From Gemmata massiliana (lineage in GTDB: Bacteria > Planctomycetota > Planctomycetia > Gemmatales > Gemmataceae), in assembly GCF_901538265.1 (NCBI RefSeq), contig NZ_LR593886.1, forward strand, positions 4,175,738 to 4,239,737: a stretch of DNA of 64,000 nucleotides, given 5' to 3'. The notes under the pieces are model-generated. The model saw only the letters and a list, made by a program, of their open reading frames with translations. It searched no databases and was not told the origin of the DNA. The translations under genes and the position numbers were made by a program. Positions 1 to 9,615 of the stretch are shown here, in pieces; positions within the stretch are counted from its first letter, which is position 1, and the number at the start of each line of letters is the position of its first letter.

Positions 1-156
1 CGCGGTGATGTATTCGCCCGCGACGATCTGCTGGGCGCTTCCGACGACCGTAAGGATATCGCGGTGCCCGCGCGCGACGACCCGCAACACACAATACCCA
101 GTGTCCGGGTTGTGGTGCGTGATGCGCTCGATCACACCGGTGACTTGTTCGGCCAT
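1..156 (-). CDS. recD2: RecD2-like DNA helicase, N-terminal fragment (runs off window)
   Basis: Only the first 52 codons are present; the gene continues to the left of position 1. The start is ATG at 156 with GGGAG just upstream. The translation begins MAEQVTGVIERITHHNPDTG and continues with a stretch ending TVVGSAQQIVAGEYIT. This matches the small N-terminal OB-like region of RecD2-type SF1B helicases, which typically reads V-G-x-V-E-R-I ... G-Y ... V-V-G ... G-E-Y. Family members are ATP-dependent 5'-3' helicases in DNA repair. The helicase motifs are outside the window, so the call rests on the N-terminus alone. It is divergent from the membrane protein that starts at 318. Confidence 0.65.
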   Translation of the reverse strand, partial: MAEQVTGVIERITHHNPDTGYCVLRVVARGHRDILTVVGSAQQIVAGEYITA

Positions 157-317
157 TTCTCCCGTCGATTGGGGTGGTCTGATTATTTGGACCGCGCCCG
201 TAGTTGTGTGCGTGATTTTGTTGGGTGCGGGCCGCGCGCCGCTCAAAAACTACTCCCCGAACATACCCGGTCCCCGCGGAATGTCCAACTGAGTGGCCGC
301 GCCGTACCTCTGTTTCC

Positions 318-1925
318 ATGCGCACTATTGTGATTCTGCTGGCGTATGCCTGCGCCCTGGCGTTCGGCACCTATCACACATTTCGTCCGACGTTCGATTC
401 TGGGTTCGTGCGAATTCAGACCGAGCGCGGCGACGGGATGCTGAACCACCTGATCCTCGAGAACTCGTGGCTCGCCCTCACCGAACCGAACTACTGCGGT
501 ACGCTCGCGACGCCGCCGTTCTACTACCCGGAACCGGGGACACTCGCGTACTCCGAAAACCTGTTCGGGTCGGCGCCGATCTATTGGGCGCTGCGGACCG
601 TTACGAACCGCGAACTCGCGTACATCTGGTGGCAGATCGTCTGTTGTGCACTGAACTTCGTTTCGTTCGCGCTCATCGCCCGGTGGTTCCGGATGCAGCA
701 CGTTGTGGCCGTCACCGGGGCGTTCCTGTGGGCCTTCGCGACCGCTCACGTGGACCAGCTCAAGCACTCGCAAATGGTCCCGCGGTTCTTCATGCCGTTC
801 GCGGCGTACTACGCGACCGTGCTCGTCCTCGAACCGTCCGTGAAGGCCTTCAACCGGATGCTCGGGGCGCTGTTCCTGCAGTGCCTCGCGTGCGTGTACA
901 CGGGGTGGTTCCTCGCCGTCGGGGTGGCCGTGTTCCTTCCGGTGCTCGTGTGGCTTCAACCCGGGGCCGTGCGGAATATGTGGCGGTGCGTCGTCGAGAA
1001 CAAGTGGCGGGTACTGAGTGTGCTGGTATTTTGGGCACTCGCGATGGCCGCGCTGGTCGTGCCATACGTCAAGTTAAATTATGGAGCGGCCAGAGTTTAC
1101 GAGGACTGCCACGGATTCTTCCCGACGCTCGAAGCGTGGGTTACCGGTCCCCAAGGCTCCCGGTGGTACGAAACGTTGGATAAGGTCCGCGAGCCGGCGC
1201 CCTTCGAGTGCCTGCTGTTCTCCGGATTCGCACTCTACGGATTGGTATTGGTCGCGGCCGTTCACCTCCCGTTCTTCCGGCGCGAGGCGAGGTCGGCTTT
1301 GTGGCCCGCAGCGGTGGCGGGGCTGATTACGGCCTTTGTTTGGGTGGTGCTCACGGTACCCACGTCCCAAACGGGTGAATCCCTGTGGCGCGTGATCCGC
1401 CACGTTCCGGGGGGTGGGGCGATTCGGGTCGTGTCGCGCGTTTACGTGACGGTGTACCTGTTCGGCACGATCGGCGCGCTCATGTGGCTCTCGATGTTAC
1501 TGGACCGCATAAAGGGGGGGTGGGTGCAGGCGGCGCTTTTGGTTCCGCTACTCGCGCTCCTCGTGTGGGAGCAGACCGGGTTCGTACCGGACAGTTTCGA
1601 CCGGCGCGATTTCTACCCGATCGTCGAGCGGAACGCCGAAAAGCTCAGGGGCGCGGAGGTGGGGTACGTGGAGCCGCGGTTCGTGGACACGCAGGGCAAG
1701 CCGGGCACCGGTCCCTACGGGGAGGTGTTCGGGATGTGGGTCGGGATGCGCGCGAACGTGCCGGTGTTGAACGGCTACAGCGGACGCGCGCCGAACAACT
1801 TCCCACTGGTCGTCACACTGAACGACGACGACATGAACTACTGGCTCAAAGGTAAGTTCCGGGGAACCGTGCGCGTCATCAATGCTGAAACCCCCGGAAC
1901 GCTCCGGGAGGTTCCGATCAAATAA
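318..1925 (+). CDS. polytopic membrane protein of unknown function (GT-C-like layout)
   Basis: 535 residues if translation starts at ATG 318, where a hydrophobic helix (IVILLAYACALAFGTYHTF) begins at once; an upstream in-frame start adds only a basic, non-hydrophobic leader. I count roughly nine to eleven membrane segments, including WRVLSVLVFWALAMAALVVP and WVQAALLVPLLALLVW, followed by a soluble tail of about 140 residues. The first large loop holds acidic and aromatic residues, a layout seen in GT-C-fold glycosyltransferases and YfhO-like proteins, but no diagnostic motif is visible. The function is unknown; integral membrane location is the safe statement. It is a single gene, divergent from recD2, and its end converges on the minus-strand signalling operon. 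Confidence 0.7.
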   Translation: MRTIVILLAYACALAFGTYHTFRPTFDSGFVRIQTERGDGMLNHLILENSWLALTEPNYCGTLATPPFYYPEPGTLAYSENLFGSAPIYWALRTVTNRELAYIWWQIVCCALNFVSFALIARWFRMQHVVAVTGAFLWAFATAHVDQLKHSQMVPRFFMPFAAYYATVLVLEPSVKAFNRMLGALFLQCLACVYTGWFLAVGVAVFLPVLVWLQPGAVRNMWRCVVENKWRVLSVLVFWALAMAALVVPYVKLNYGAARVYEDCHGFFPTLEAWVTGPQGSRWYETLDKVREPAPFECLLFSGFALYGLVLVAAVHLPFFRREARSALWPAAVAGLITAFVWVVLTVPTSQTGESLWRVIRHVPGGGAIRVVSRVYVTVYLFGTIGALMWLSMLLDRIKGGWVQAALLVPLLALLVWEQTGFVPDSFDRRDFYPIVERNAEKLRGAEVGYVEPRFVDTQGKPGTGPYGEVFGMWVGMRANVPVLNGYSGRAPNNFPLVVTLNDDDMNYWLKGKFRGTVRVINAETPGTLREVPIK

Positions 1926-1972
1926 CAACTGGTGCCGGGTACGCACGACCGCACGTGGCCCGGCGCAGGCGC

Positions 1973-2923
1973 CTACTCGGGGCTGCCGGCCCGCTTCGTG
2001 AGCGTAATTTCGTTCCCGGTGGCGTTGTGGGACACCGCGTCCATGAACGCCTGGATCAACAGCAACCCGCGCCCGCTGGCGCGCTCGAGGTTGGCCGGGT
2101 CGGTGGGATCGGGGAGGGTGCTCGGGTCGAACCCCGGCCCCTCGTCCCGAATCACGAACACGGCCTCGCCCGGGCGCACCCGGGCCGTCACGTGCAGGCG
2201 CCGGTCCCGGTACGGGTCCAGGTACCGGCGCTCCTTCGCCCGGCGCTCGAACTCCCCGCTCCCGTCCTGGCGCAGGTCCGAACTGAGTTCCAGGTTCCCG
2301 TGGTACAGGCCGTTGAGCAGGGCCTCTTCGAGGGCCACGCCGACCCGGGTCCGGTCCGACGCCGCGCACGCCCCCATTTGGGTCGCCTGGCCCTGAAGGT
2401 ACGCCACGAGCGCGGGCACCAGCGACGGGTCGTTCTCCAATTCCAGCCGGCTCTCCACCGATGCGAACGAGCCGAACAGTTTCTGCTGGCGCCGATCACC
2501 GCGGGCCGCGTTGAGCACCTGCTCGATCGTCCCGGCCAGATCCTTCGCCAGGGTGCGCTTGGGCACGTAGCTCGCGGCCCCGTTGCGCAGGGCTTCGATC
2601 GCGATCTCCTCGCTCCCGTTGCCCGTCATCAGGATCACCGGGATCGTGGGGAACCGGTCCCGGATCGTGCGCACGAGCTCGAGCCCGTCCATCCCGGGCA
2701 TCTGAAGGTCCGTGAGCACCGCCGCGGGCGCGGACTGGGCGATCAGGTCCAGGGCCGCTAGCCCGTCGGGGGCGTACACGGCGCGCAGGCCCGAGTCCTT
2801 CTCCACCAGGCGCCCCGCGACCCGCCGGTCGATGGCCGAGTCGTCCACGACCAGTACGGTCGGGGCCTCGGTCCCTTCGACCGGGGCCGCCTCGGGTGCC
2901 GTGGGCGAGTGTGTCGACACCAT
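1973..2923 (-). CDS. response regulator fused to an HATPase (RsbW-like) output domain
   Basis: 316 residues. ATG 2923 is chosen because the receiver domain follows shortly (VLVVDDSAIDRR). The receiver has the phospho-acceptor Asp72 in LTDLQMPGMDG, the conserved Thr in LMTGNG and the Lys in YVPKRTL. The C-terminal half, about residues 150-310, reads as an ATPase of the HATPase_c_2/anti-sigma kinase type: EEALLNGLYHGNLE serves as the N box and IRDEGPGFDPSTLPDP as the G1 box, with a GRGLLLI glycine stretch. This architecture suggests a phosphorylation-controlled serine kinase or anti-sigma switch. It lies 44 bases downstream of the hybrid kinase on the same strand and is probably its output partner. 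Confidence 0.85.
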   Translation of the reverse strand: MVSTHSPTAPEAAPVEGTEAPTVLVVDDSAIDRRVAGRLVEKDSGLRAVYAPDGLAALDLIAQSAPAAVLTDLQMPGMDGLELVRTIRDRFPTIPVILMTGNGSEEIAIEALRNGAASYVPKRTLAKDLAGTIEQVLNAARGDRRQQKLFGSFASVESRLELENDPSLVPALVAYLQGQATQMGACAASDRTRVGVALEEALLNGLYHGNLELSSDLRQDGSGEFERRAKERRYLDPYRDRRLHVTARVRPGEAVFVIRDEGPGFDPSTLPDPTDPANLERASGRGLLLIQAFMDAVSHNATGNEITLTKRAGSPE

Positions 2924-2967
2924 ATTTCGTCTCCTGTCTGGGGTCTCAGAGTGAAGTAAGCCAGCGC

Positions 2968-5900
2968 TCACGCGCTCCAGGTCGCGAGTTCGGTGGTCAC
3001 GGCCCCGAGCTGCTGCTCCAGTTCCGGGACCAGCCCGTCGGCCTTGTCTAGTTCCCCGGCCTTGGCCAGGGTCTCGATCCGGTTGGCCATTTCGACGGCG
3101 CCCCGCGCGCCGAAGTTCCCGACCGCGCCCTTGATCGTGTGGGCCGCGCGCCGGGCGGTGGGGGCGTCTCCGGCCCCGAGTGCGGCCCGCAGATCCCCGA
3201 GCTGGCGCGGGCACTCTTGAACGAACAGGTCCGCGATCTCGCGCAACAGTTCCTCGTCCCCGGCCATGCACTGGAGCGCCGTGGCCCGGTCGACGACCGG
3301 GTACCCGCCCCCTCGAACCACGGGGGGCGGGGTCGGGGCCGCGACCGACGGGCACGCAGGCGGCGCGGGCGGGGCCGGCGCGGGTTCGGCGATGGCCCCG
3401 GGGAGCACCTGGGCGAGGACGCGGTTCAGTTGCTCGAACTGGACCGGCTTGGACACGTACCCGTCCATCCCGGCCGCGAGGCACCGGTCCGCGTCCCCCT
3501 TCATGGCGTGCGCGGTCATGGCCACGATGGGCTGGTGCGCTCCGGTCCGCGTTTCTCTTTCGCGGATCGCCCCGGTCGCTTCGAGCCCGCCCATTTCGGG
3601 CATCTGCAGGTCCATCAGGATCACATCGAACGGGCGCGCCCCGGACAGATCCAGGGCCACGCGCCCGTTCGGGGCCACGGTGACCGTGTGCCCGCTCTTC
3701 TCGAGCACCGTGACCGCCAGCTTCTGGTTCACCGGGTTGTCTTCGGCCAACAGGATGTTCAGCGGGCGCAGGCGCACCCCGGGCGCGCCGGTCGGGGCCA
3801 CGGGCTTGCGCCCGGCGCCCGGGTCCGGCCCGCCCCCGAGGGCCAGCGCGATCGCGTCCAGGATCTCGGACTGCTTGGCCGGCTTCATCAGGTACAGGTC
3901 GATCCCGTGCTCCCGGTACCGGGTGCCCTCACCGGGGCCGGCCGACGAGAGCATGACCACGCGCGTGCCCCCCAGGGCCGGGTCGGTGCGGACCCGGTCG
4001 GCCACCGCGAACCCGTCCATATCGGGCATCATCGCGTCCAGGAGCACGAGGGGGAACGGCTCCCCGCGCCCGGCCGCGTCGCGCAGGACCTCGAGCGCCA
4101 CCGGCCCCCCGTCCACCGGGACCGGGTTCATGCGCCAGTTCCGGAGCATCTCGACCAGGATGCGCCGGTTGGTCCCGTTGTCGTCCACGATGAGCACCGG
4201 GAGCCCGTCCAGGGCCGCGGGGCTCAGGGTCCGGGGGCGCGACCGGGTGCCCGGGGCGCGCCCGAACCGGGCCGTGAAGTGGAACGTGCTCCCGACCCCG
4301 AGCGCGCTCTCGGCCCAGATGCGCCCGCCCATGAGCTCGACCAGGCGCACCGAGATCGTGAGCCCGAGCCCGGTGCCCCCGTACTTGCGGGTCGTGGACC
4401 CGTCGGCCTGTACGAACGGCTCGAAGATGGCGCAGAGCTTGTCGCCGGGGATCCCGATCCCGGTGTCGGTGACCGTGAAGTGGAGCACCGCGTCGTGGTC
4501 CGTGTGCTCCTCGAGAGCCACGCGCACCACGACCTCGCCCTTTTCGGTGAACTTGATCGCGTTGCCCACCAGGTTGATGACCACCTGGCGCACGCGCCCG
4601 GCGTCCCCGATGAGCCCGTCGGGGACGTCGTCGTTGATCTGGCACGCGAGCTCGAGGCCCTTGCCCTGGGCGCGCACGGCCACGGTCTTGAGCGTGTCCC
4701 CGAGGGCGTCGCGCAGGGCGAACGGGGTCGGGTCCAGGTCCAGCTTGCCGGCCTCGATCTTGGAGAAGTCCAAAATGTCGTTGATGACCGTCAGGAGCGC
4801 GTCGGCCGAGGACTTCACCAGGCCCAGGTACTCGCGCTGGGTGGGCGAGAGGGGCGTGTCCAGTGCCAGTTCCGTCATCCCGATGATCCCGTTCATCGGC
4901 GTGCGGATCTCGTGGCTCATGTTCGCCAAGAACTCGCTCTTCGCCTTGCTCGCGTCCTCGGCCGCGTCCTTGGCCCGGCGCAGCTCGGCGTTCAGGCGCT
5001 TGCGCTCGGTGATCTCGACGAAGGTCACGACCGACCCGATGATCTGCCCGTCCTCCCGGCGCATGGGGCTGGACCAGTACTCCACCGGGAAGCCGGTCCC
5101 GTCCGCGCGCCAGAACACCTCGTCGTCGGCGTGGATCCCCTGGCCCAATTCGAGGGCGCGGTAGATCGCGGACTTGAGCGCCGCGCGGGGGCTCCCGTCG
5201 GTGTTGTTGTGGTGGACCAACTCGGTCATGTTGCGCCCGAGCAGGTCCGCGGCGCCCGCGTACCCCAGGAGCCGGGCGCACGCCGGGTTGCAGAAAATGC
5301 AGGTGCCGGCGAGGTCCATCCCGTAAATCGCTTCCACGGTCGAGTCGAGCAACAGCTTGAACTGTTCCTTGAGCCCCACCTCGCGCGCGGTCACCTCGAT
5401 CGCCATCGAGCGGAACGCCTGGGTGAGTTCGGAGACCTCGTCGCGCCCCCGCGCGTTCGGAAACCAGTCCGGGAGCGTCCCCGGGGCGCTCGCCGCGAGC
5501 CCGTCGCTCGCGGCGAGGCGCTGGGCGCTGGTCGTCAACCGGCGCAGCGGGTGCGTGACGTGCTGCATGAGCGCGACCGTAGCCAGCGCGCTGGTGACGA
5601 ACAGCAGCGACAGCACCGCGGCCATCTGCCGGACGTTGCGCCAGACCGCGGCCCGGATCGGGGTCCGGTCCATCCCGACGTGAACGTACCCGCCCTGGCC
5701 CGCGAGGATCGGGCTGCAAACGTTGATGCAGTCGCCGGCGCCCGCGACGCTCGTGCGCCGGATCGTCGTGCGGTGGGGGTCGCCGGGCAGTTGTGCGATT
5801 TGGTCCGGGACGCTCGGCACGAACGTGTGGGAGACGATCTCGCGCCGGTTGTCCACGACCAGGACGTAGGCCAGCCCCGGGGTCCGGTCCCGGCGCTCGT

Positions 5901-6117
5901 CGATCATCGCCTGGACGCTGGCCGGGTCGTGGTTGAGGAGCGTGTCGACGCCGGCGCTGGCGATGTTCTCGGCGACCCCTTTGCCCTTCGCCTCGAATTC
6001 GGCGGTCAGGCTCCGGTCGATGCTCCAGGCCAGGAAGACGGCCAGGGCGAGGATGGTGATGCCGAACAGCCCGACCAGGACGAGCAGCGTGCGGGGTAAC
6101 AGTCCGGAGAGTTTCAT
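2968..6117 (-). CDS. hybrid sensor histidine kinase (HAMP-PAS-HisKA-HATPase-REC-REC-Hpt)
   Basis: 1,049 residues. ATG 6117 overlaps the stop of the upstream gene (ATGA), so translation is probably coupled. Domains in order: TM1 at about 9-31; a periplasmic sensor region; TM2 at about 163-185; HAMP to about 240; PAS/PAC at about 250-370; HisKA with His402 in NMSHEIRTPMNGIIGM; HATPase at about 500-620 with DTGIGIP and GTGLGL; receiver 1 with Asp694; receiver 2 with Asp836 in LMDLQMPEMGG; and an Hpt domain with His993 in AAHTIKGAVGNFG. This is a complete multi-step phosphorelay in one chain. The binding protein encoded just upstream probably presents the ligand, and the receiver-ATPase encoded downstream probably receives the phosphate. 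Confidence 0.93.
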   Translation of the reverse strand: MKLSGLLPRTLLVLVGLFGITILALAVFLAWSIDRSLTAEFEAKGKGVAENIASAGVDTLLNHDPASVQAMIDERRDRTPGLAYVLVVDNRREIVSHTFVPSVPDQIAQLPGDPHRTTIRRTSVAGAGDCINVCSPILAGQGGYVHVGMDRTPIRAAVWRNVRQMAAVLSLLFVTSALATVALMQHVTHPLRRLTTSAQRLAASDGLAASAPGTLPDWFPNARGRDEVSELTQAFRSMAIEVTAREVGLKEQFKLLLDSTVEAIYGMDLAGTCIFCNPACARLLGYAGAADLLGRNMTELVHHNNTDGSPRAALKSAIYRALELGQGIHADDEVFWRADGTGFPVEYWSSPMRREDGQIIGSVVTFVEITERKRLNAELRRAKDAAEDASKAKSEFLANMSHEIRTPMNGIIGMTELALDTPLSPTQREYLGLVKSSADALLTVINDILDFSKIEAGKLDLDPTPFALRDALGDTLKTVAVRAQGKGLELACQINDDVPDGLIGDAGRVRQVVINLVGNAIKFTEKGEVVVRVALEEHTDHDAVLHFTVTDTGIGIPGDKLCAIFEPFVQADGSTTRKYGGTGLGLTISVRLVELMGGRIWAESALGVGSTFHFTARFGRAPGTRSRPRTLSPAALDGLPVLIVDDNGTNRRILVEMLRNWRMNPVPVDGGPVALEVLRDAAGRGEPFPLVLLDAMMPDMDGFAVADRVRTDPALGGTRVVMLSSAGPGEGTRYREHGIDLYLMKPAKQSEILDAIALALGGGPDPGAGRKPVAPTGAPGVRLRPLNILLAEDNPVNQKLAVTVLEKSGHTVTVAPNGRVALDLSGARPFDVILMDLQMPEMGGLEATGAIRERETRTGAHQPIVAMTAHAMKGDADRCLAAGMDGYVSKPVQFEQLNRVLAQVLPGAIAEPAPAPPAPPACPSVAAPTPPPVVRGGGYPVVDRATALQCMAGDEELLREIADLFVQECPRQLGDLRAALGAGDAPTARRAAHTIKGAVGNFGARGAVEMANRIETLAKAGELDKADGLVPELEQQLGAVTTELATWSA

Positions 6118-7481
6118 TTGCGCCACCCCTCCCAGTCGGTCATCGGCTCGAACTTCCCGTTCCTCACCACCGTGTAGTAGACGCGGTCGGTCGCCTGGTG
6201 GCGGTCGGGACCGAACGAGACCGGGACGCGGATACCGAGGTCGAGGTCGCGGACCGATTCGGCCGCCTTCCGGACGCGCCAGCGCTCGAACGGGGCGCCC
6301 ATTTTCTCCAACACGGCCACCAGGAGCTTGGCGTTCAGGAACCCTTCGAGGCTCACGAAACTGTGCGGGACCGACTGGTAACCGTCCGTTAACAAATGCT
6401 CCGGGACGCGCGGGTCGTGGCGCGCCATCAGCTCGCGGTACTCGCGGACCGCGGGCAACGTGAGGTCGTCGTAGCTCGGCACCACCTGGGAGTTAATCAG
6501 CCCGCGGGTGTAGTCCGTTCCGTTCGCCCGGCCCGCTTCTTGGAGCAGCGCGAGCAGGCTCTCGCTCCCGACGAACGAGAGGTTGGCGATGGGCACGTTC
6601 CAGCCGGTGTCGCGTGCGTCCCGGGCGAACGCCGCGCACGCCGCATAGGAGCCGACGCAGATCACCGCGTCCGGGGCGCCCGCTCGTAGGATTTCAACTT
6701 GTTGTTTGAGGCTCGTGTCGAAGGTCGTGCCGCGTCGGTAGGTCGCCTCGCCGGTCATTTTCAACCCGTGCCGGCCCAGCGCGGTCCGAACGCCCTCCCA
6801 CCCGTTGCGCCCGTAGGCGTCGATCTGGTAGAAGACCGCGATCCGCGTGCGCCCGACCCGGACGAAGTGGTCCACCAACCCCGCGGTTTCCTGGTAGTAT
6901 GACGCCCGCAGGTTGAACGCGAACTCGCCGTATGGGGGCTGGCGCTGGGGCTGTGCCCCTGTGAACGGGCAGAAGAGATAAACGGACCGGTCCCGGTCCC
7001 GTTTCAGCAGCGGTAAGCAGCGCGTCGTGGTGGGGGTGCCGACGTAGTTAAACAGGAGGAACACGTCGTCCTCCTCGATCAGGCGGACCGTGTTGTCGAT
7101 CGCCGGTCCCGGGTTGTACCCGTCGTCGTAGGCCCGGATGACTACCTTGCGGCCGTGGACCCCGCCGCGCGCGTTAATGTGATCGAAGTACGCTTTCGAT
7201 CCCCGGTACAGTTCGATACCCAGTCCGCGGCTCGGCCCCGAAAACGGTGCGGACATGCCGAACTCGATTTCGTCCTCGCCCGTAGAGGCTCGCGGGCCGG
7301 TCCGGGGGGCTTGGGTGGGGGCAGACGTCTGCTGGCCCGCGTCAGCGGGCGTAACGCTCCACCACTCGGCGCCGACGAACGCGAACCACGCGAGTGCCCC
7401 GGCACTCAGAGCGAGAGCTCCCGCGATCAGGAACGCGCGGGGCCAAGTGCCCCCGGTCCGCTCTCGGGACTCCTGATGCAT
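6114..7481 (-). CDS. LivJ-type periplasmic ligand-binding protein (signal input)
   Basis: 455 residues. ATG 7481 begins a basic stretch followed by a hydrophobic segment (AFLIAGALALSAGALAWFAF), a signal or anchor. The mature part matches the type I periplasmic-binding fold used for branched-chain amino acids and amides: IEFGMSAPFSGPSRGLG near the start, GSKAYFDHINARGGVHGRKV, then AYDDGYNPGPAIDNTVRLIE. No permease or ATPase genes adjoin it. Its stop codon overlaps the start of a hybrid histidine kinase, so it probably works as the periplasmic sensor subunit of that kinase and not in uptake. The ligand cannot be told from the sequence. Confidence 0.85.
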   Translation of the reverse strand: MHQESRERTGGTWPRAFLIAGALALSAGALAWFAFVGAEWWSVTPADAGQQTSAPTQAPRTGPRASTGEDEIEFGMSAPFSGPSRGLGIELYRGSKAYFDHINARGGVHGRKVVIRAYDDGYNPGPAIDNTVRLIEEDDVFLLFNYVGTPTTTRCLPLLKRDRDRSVYLFCPFTGAQPQRQPPYGEFAFNLRASYYQETAGLVDHFVRVGRTRIAVFYQIDAYGRNGWEGVRTALGRHGLKMTGEATYRRGTTFDTSLKQQVEILRAGAPDAVICVGSYAACAAFARDARDTGWNVPIANLSFVGSESLLALLQEAGRANGTDYTRGLINSQVVPSYDDLTLPAVREYRELMARHDPRVPEHLLTDGYQSVPHSFVSLEGFLNAKLLVAVLEKMGAPFERWRVRKAAESVRDLDLGIRVPVSFGPDRHQATDRVYYTVVRNGKFEPMTDWEGWRK

Positions 7482-7746
7482 GGTTCTCCTATCTCGTTTA
7501 TCTTGAAAATCTGATTGGGTAGAGAGTATTGGTCCGTTCTCATCAGGACTCTAGTCCGGGTACGTGGGAAGTGACGGGCTTTTTTCGCCCCAGCGCAAAA
7601 CTCTTCTGTATTCCGGCGTCACATTTCATTTGGGAATGAACCCGAACTGTTTGTTGCTGGTGAGACGAGAAAATTGCGATTCCGCACAAAAGATCAAGGT
7701 GCGTGAAGGACGGGTGCGGGGGCCGTGAGCACCCGGAGGATTCCCG

Positions 7747-8949
7747 TTGTCTGGTTCCGCGGTTGCGGTTACCAAGACCACAACTTCATTTAGTCAGTCG
7801 CAGCGCGGGGCGGTAATGGTCGATTCGGTTCGTCAGGAAGTCGTTTCGGAGGCCACCACGGTCGTTATCAAGGTCGGCACGAACGTGTTGGCCGATCCGA
7901 CCGGGCACCTGGACCGGCACCGTATTCAGTCGCTCGCGGACCAGCTCCACCGCATCCGGTCGAGTGGCCGCAGGGTCGTGCTCGTGACTTCCGGTGCCAT
8001 TGGTGCCGGGGTCGGGAAACTGGCGCTCGGGAAGCGGCCTACCGACCTCTCGCACCTGCAAGCGTGCGCCGCGGTCGGGCAGTCCGCGCTGATGCAGCTT
8101 TATCAGGAGAGTCTCACCAAATACGGGATTCATACCGCTCAGATTTTGCTGACGGCGAGCGACTTCGAGAACCGCGCCCGGTATTTGAACGCCCGGAACA
8201 CGATCGTCACGCTGTTCGAGTACGGGGCGCTGCCGATTATCAACGAGAACGACACGGTTTCGGTTGCGGAGATCAAGTTCGGCGACAACGACCACCTCGC
8301 TGCAATGGTCACGAACCTTCTGCGCGCCCCGCTCCTCGTGCTTTTAACAAACGTGGACGGGCTGTATTCGGACGATCCCCGATCGAATCCAGATGCCAAA
8401 CTCGTGGCGACTGTGCCGAACATCGATCAATCTGTGACGGGGTTAGCGGCCGATACGAAAAGCGCCCTCGGTACGGGGGGAATGGAGAGCAAACTGAAGG
8501 CGGCGCGACTCGTTACCGTTGCAGGTGAAGCCGTCATCATGGCGAACGGCTCACTCGACGGTATTTTGGACCGCGTGTTCGCCGCGGAGCCGGTCGGAAC
8601 GCTGTTTCTCCCGCACGGAGAAGGGGTTTCGTCCCGGAAACGGTGGTTCGGATTGACCGTGCGGCCGAAGGGGATCTTCCGGCTGGATGCGGGGGCACGG
8701 CAAGCCGTGCTCGATGGGCGGAGTCTACTGCCCATCGGCGTCACGGCCGTCGAAGGAGAGTTCGGAAAAGGTGATGTGGTATCGATTTGCGATCCGAACG
8801 GGGTCGAGGTAGCACGCGGGCTGAGTAATTATTCCTCCACAGCCGCTCAGCGCATTCGCGGACTCCATACGGAACGCATTACGGCGGTGCTGGGGAGCGT
8901 TCCCTACCCGGAATTGGTCCATCGCGACAATCTCGTGTTAACGAGTTAG
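7747..8949 (+). CDS. proB: glutamate 5-kinase (ProB) with PUA domain
   Basis: Phosphorylates L-glutamate at the gamma-carboxyl, the first step of proline synthesis, in the cytoplasm. The amino-acid-kinase domain opens with VVIKVGTNVLADPTGHLD; LVTSGAIGAGVGKL, NARNTIVTLFEYGALPIINE, NENDTVSVAEIKFGDND and GTGGMESKLKAA are family signatures. A PUA domain occupies about the last 90 residues (GRSLLPIGVTAVEGEFGKGD onward). TTG 7747 is taken as the start because GGAGGA at 7735-7740 lies six bases upstream. ATG 7816, which gives a 377-residue protein closer to the family's usual length of about 370, is a serious alternative. No proA is adjacent. Confidence 0.93.
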   Translation: MSGSAVAVTKTTTSFSQSQRGAVMVDSVRQEVVSEATTVVIKVGTNVLADPTGHLDRHRIQSLADQLHRIRSSGRRVVLVTSGAIGAGVGKLALGKRPTDLSHLQACAAVGQSALMQLYQESLTKYGIHTAQILLTASDFENRARYLNARNTIVTLFEYGALPIINENDTVSVAEIKFGDNDHLAAMVTNLLRAPLLVLLTNVDGLYSDDPRSNPDAKLVATVPNIDQSVTGLAADTKSALGTGGMESKLKAARLVTVAGEAVIMANGSLDGILDRVFAAEPVGTLFLPHGEGVSSRKRWFGLTVRPKGIFRLDAGARQAVLDGRSLLPIGVTAVEGEFGKGDVVSICDPNGVEVARGLSNYSSTAAQRIRGLHTERITAVLGSVPYPELVHRDNLVLTS

Positions 8950-9018
8950 AATGCCGGCAGGGTGTCGTCTTAATGGTGTGACGGACGACCGCTGAATGCG
9001 AATTCCTGCGGCTGATAT

Positions 9019-9615
9019 GTGACGATGCCGAAAGGCGAAGCGAATCCCCCGGCCCTGCCCGGTGACTCCACCAGGCGGGCGGAGTTTGAGGCGCTTTACC
9101 AGCAACACAGCCGTGAAGTCTGGGCGCTCGCTTACGCCCGCTGGATGGATTCCGACCTCGCGATGGACATCACGCAAGAGGCGTTCCTGCGGCTCTGGAA
9201 GCAGTGGGAGGCCGGTGGCGAGGACATACAAAACCCGCGCGCCTGGTTGTTGCGAGTCGCGCGTAACTTAGCGGAAGATTACGCGAAAAGCGCGTTCCGG
9301 CGGAACGGAACGCAGCCCCCGGAACTCCTAAATGGTGTGCGGTCCTCGCAACCGCTGCCGGTAGATGAGCTGGAGCGCCAGGAACAGTTCGCTCAATTAC
9401 GTGCGGTACTGGATGAAATGGCGCCCGCGGACCGAGAAATACTCACGCTCCGATACGCCCTGGATTACGACGCGAACACCATCGCCGAACAGCTCGATGT
9501 GGCTGTCACGGCGGTTCACATGAGGCTGAGTCGCGCTCGTCAGCGACTCGCCGAACGACTCTCGATTCACGGAGACTTCACTCCCGGTGAAACCGCGAGT
9601 GAAACGAACACATGA
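9019..9615 (+). CDS. ECF-type RNA polymerase sigma factor
   Basis: 198 residues from GTG 9019 (ATG 9025 is equally possible). Sigma region 2 reads EALYQQHSREVWALAYARWM then DITQEAFLRLWKQWE, with RAWLLRVARNLAEDY after it. Region 4 reads MAPADREILTLRYALDYD then IAEQLDVAVTAVHMRLSRAR, a clear helix-turn-helix. No region 3 lies between them, which is the ECF layout. The stop overlaps the start of the next gene (ATGA), so that gene is probably the cognate regulatory partner. The regulon is unknown. Confidence 0.93.
   Translation: MTMPKGEANPPALPGDSTRRAEFEALYQQHSREVWALAYARWMDSDLAMDITQEAFLRLWKQWEAGGEDIQNPRAWLLRVARNLAEDYAKSAFRRNGTQPPELLNGVRSSQPLPVDELERQEQFAQLRAVLDEMAPADREILTLRYALDYDANTIAEQLDVAVTAVHMRLSRARQRLAERLSIHGDFTPGETASETNT

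Noticed and set aside
243..959. 238-codon frame opposite the first membrane protein
   Set aside because: Composition typical of an antisense shadow (Arg, His, Glu, Pro) and it overlaps a convincing multi-helix membrane protein.
3139..6099. 986-codon open frame on the plus strand
   Set aside because: It mirrors the hybrid kinase on the minus strand, has Arg/Gly/Ala/His-rich text without any domain, and arises from high-GC codon bias.
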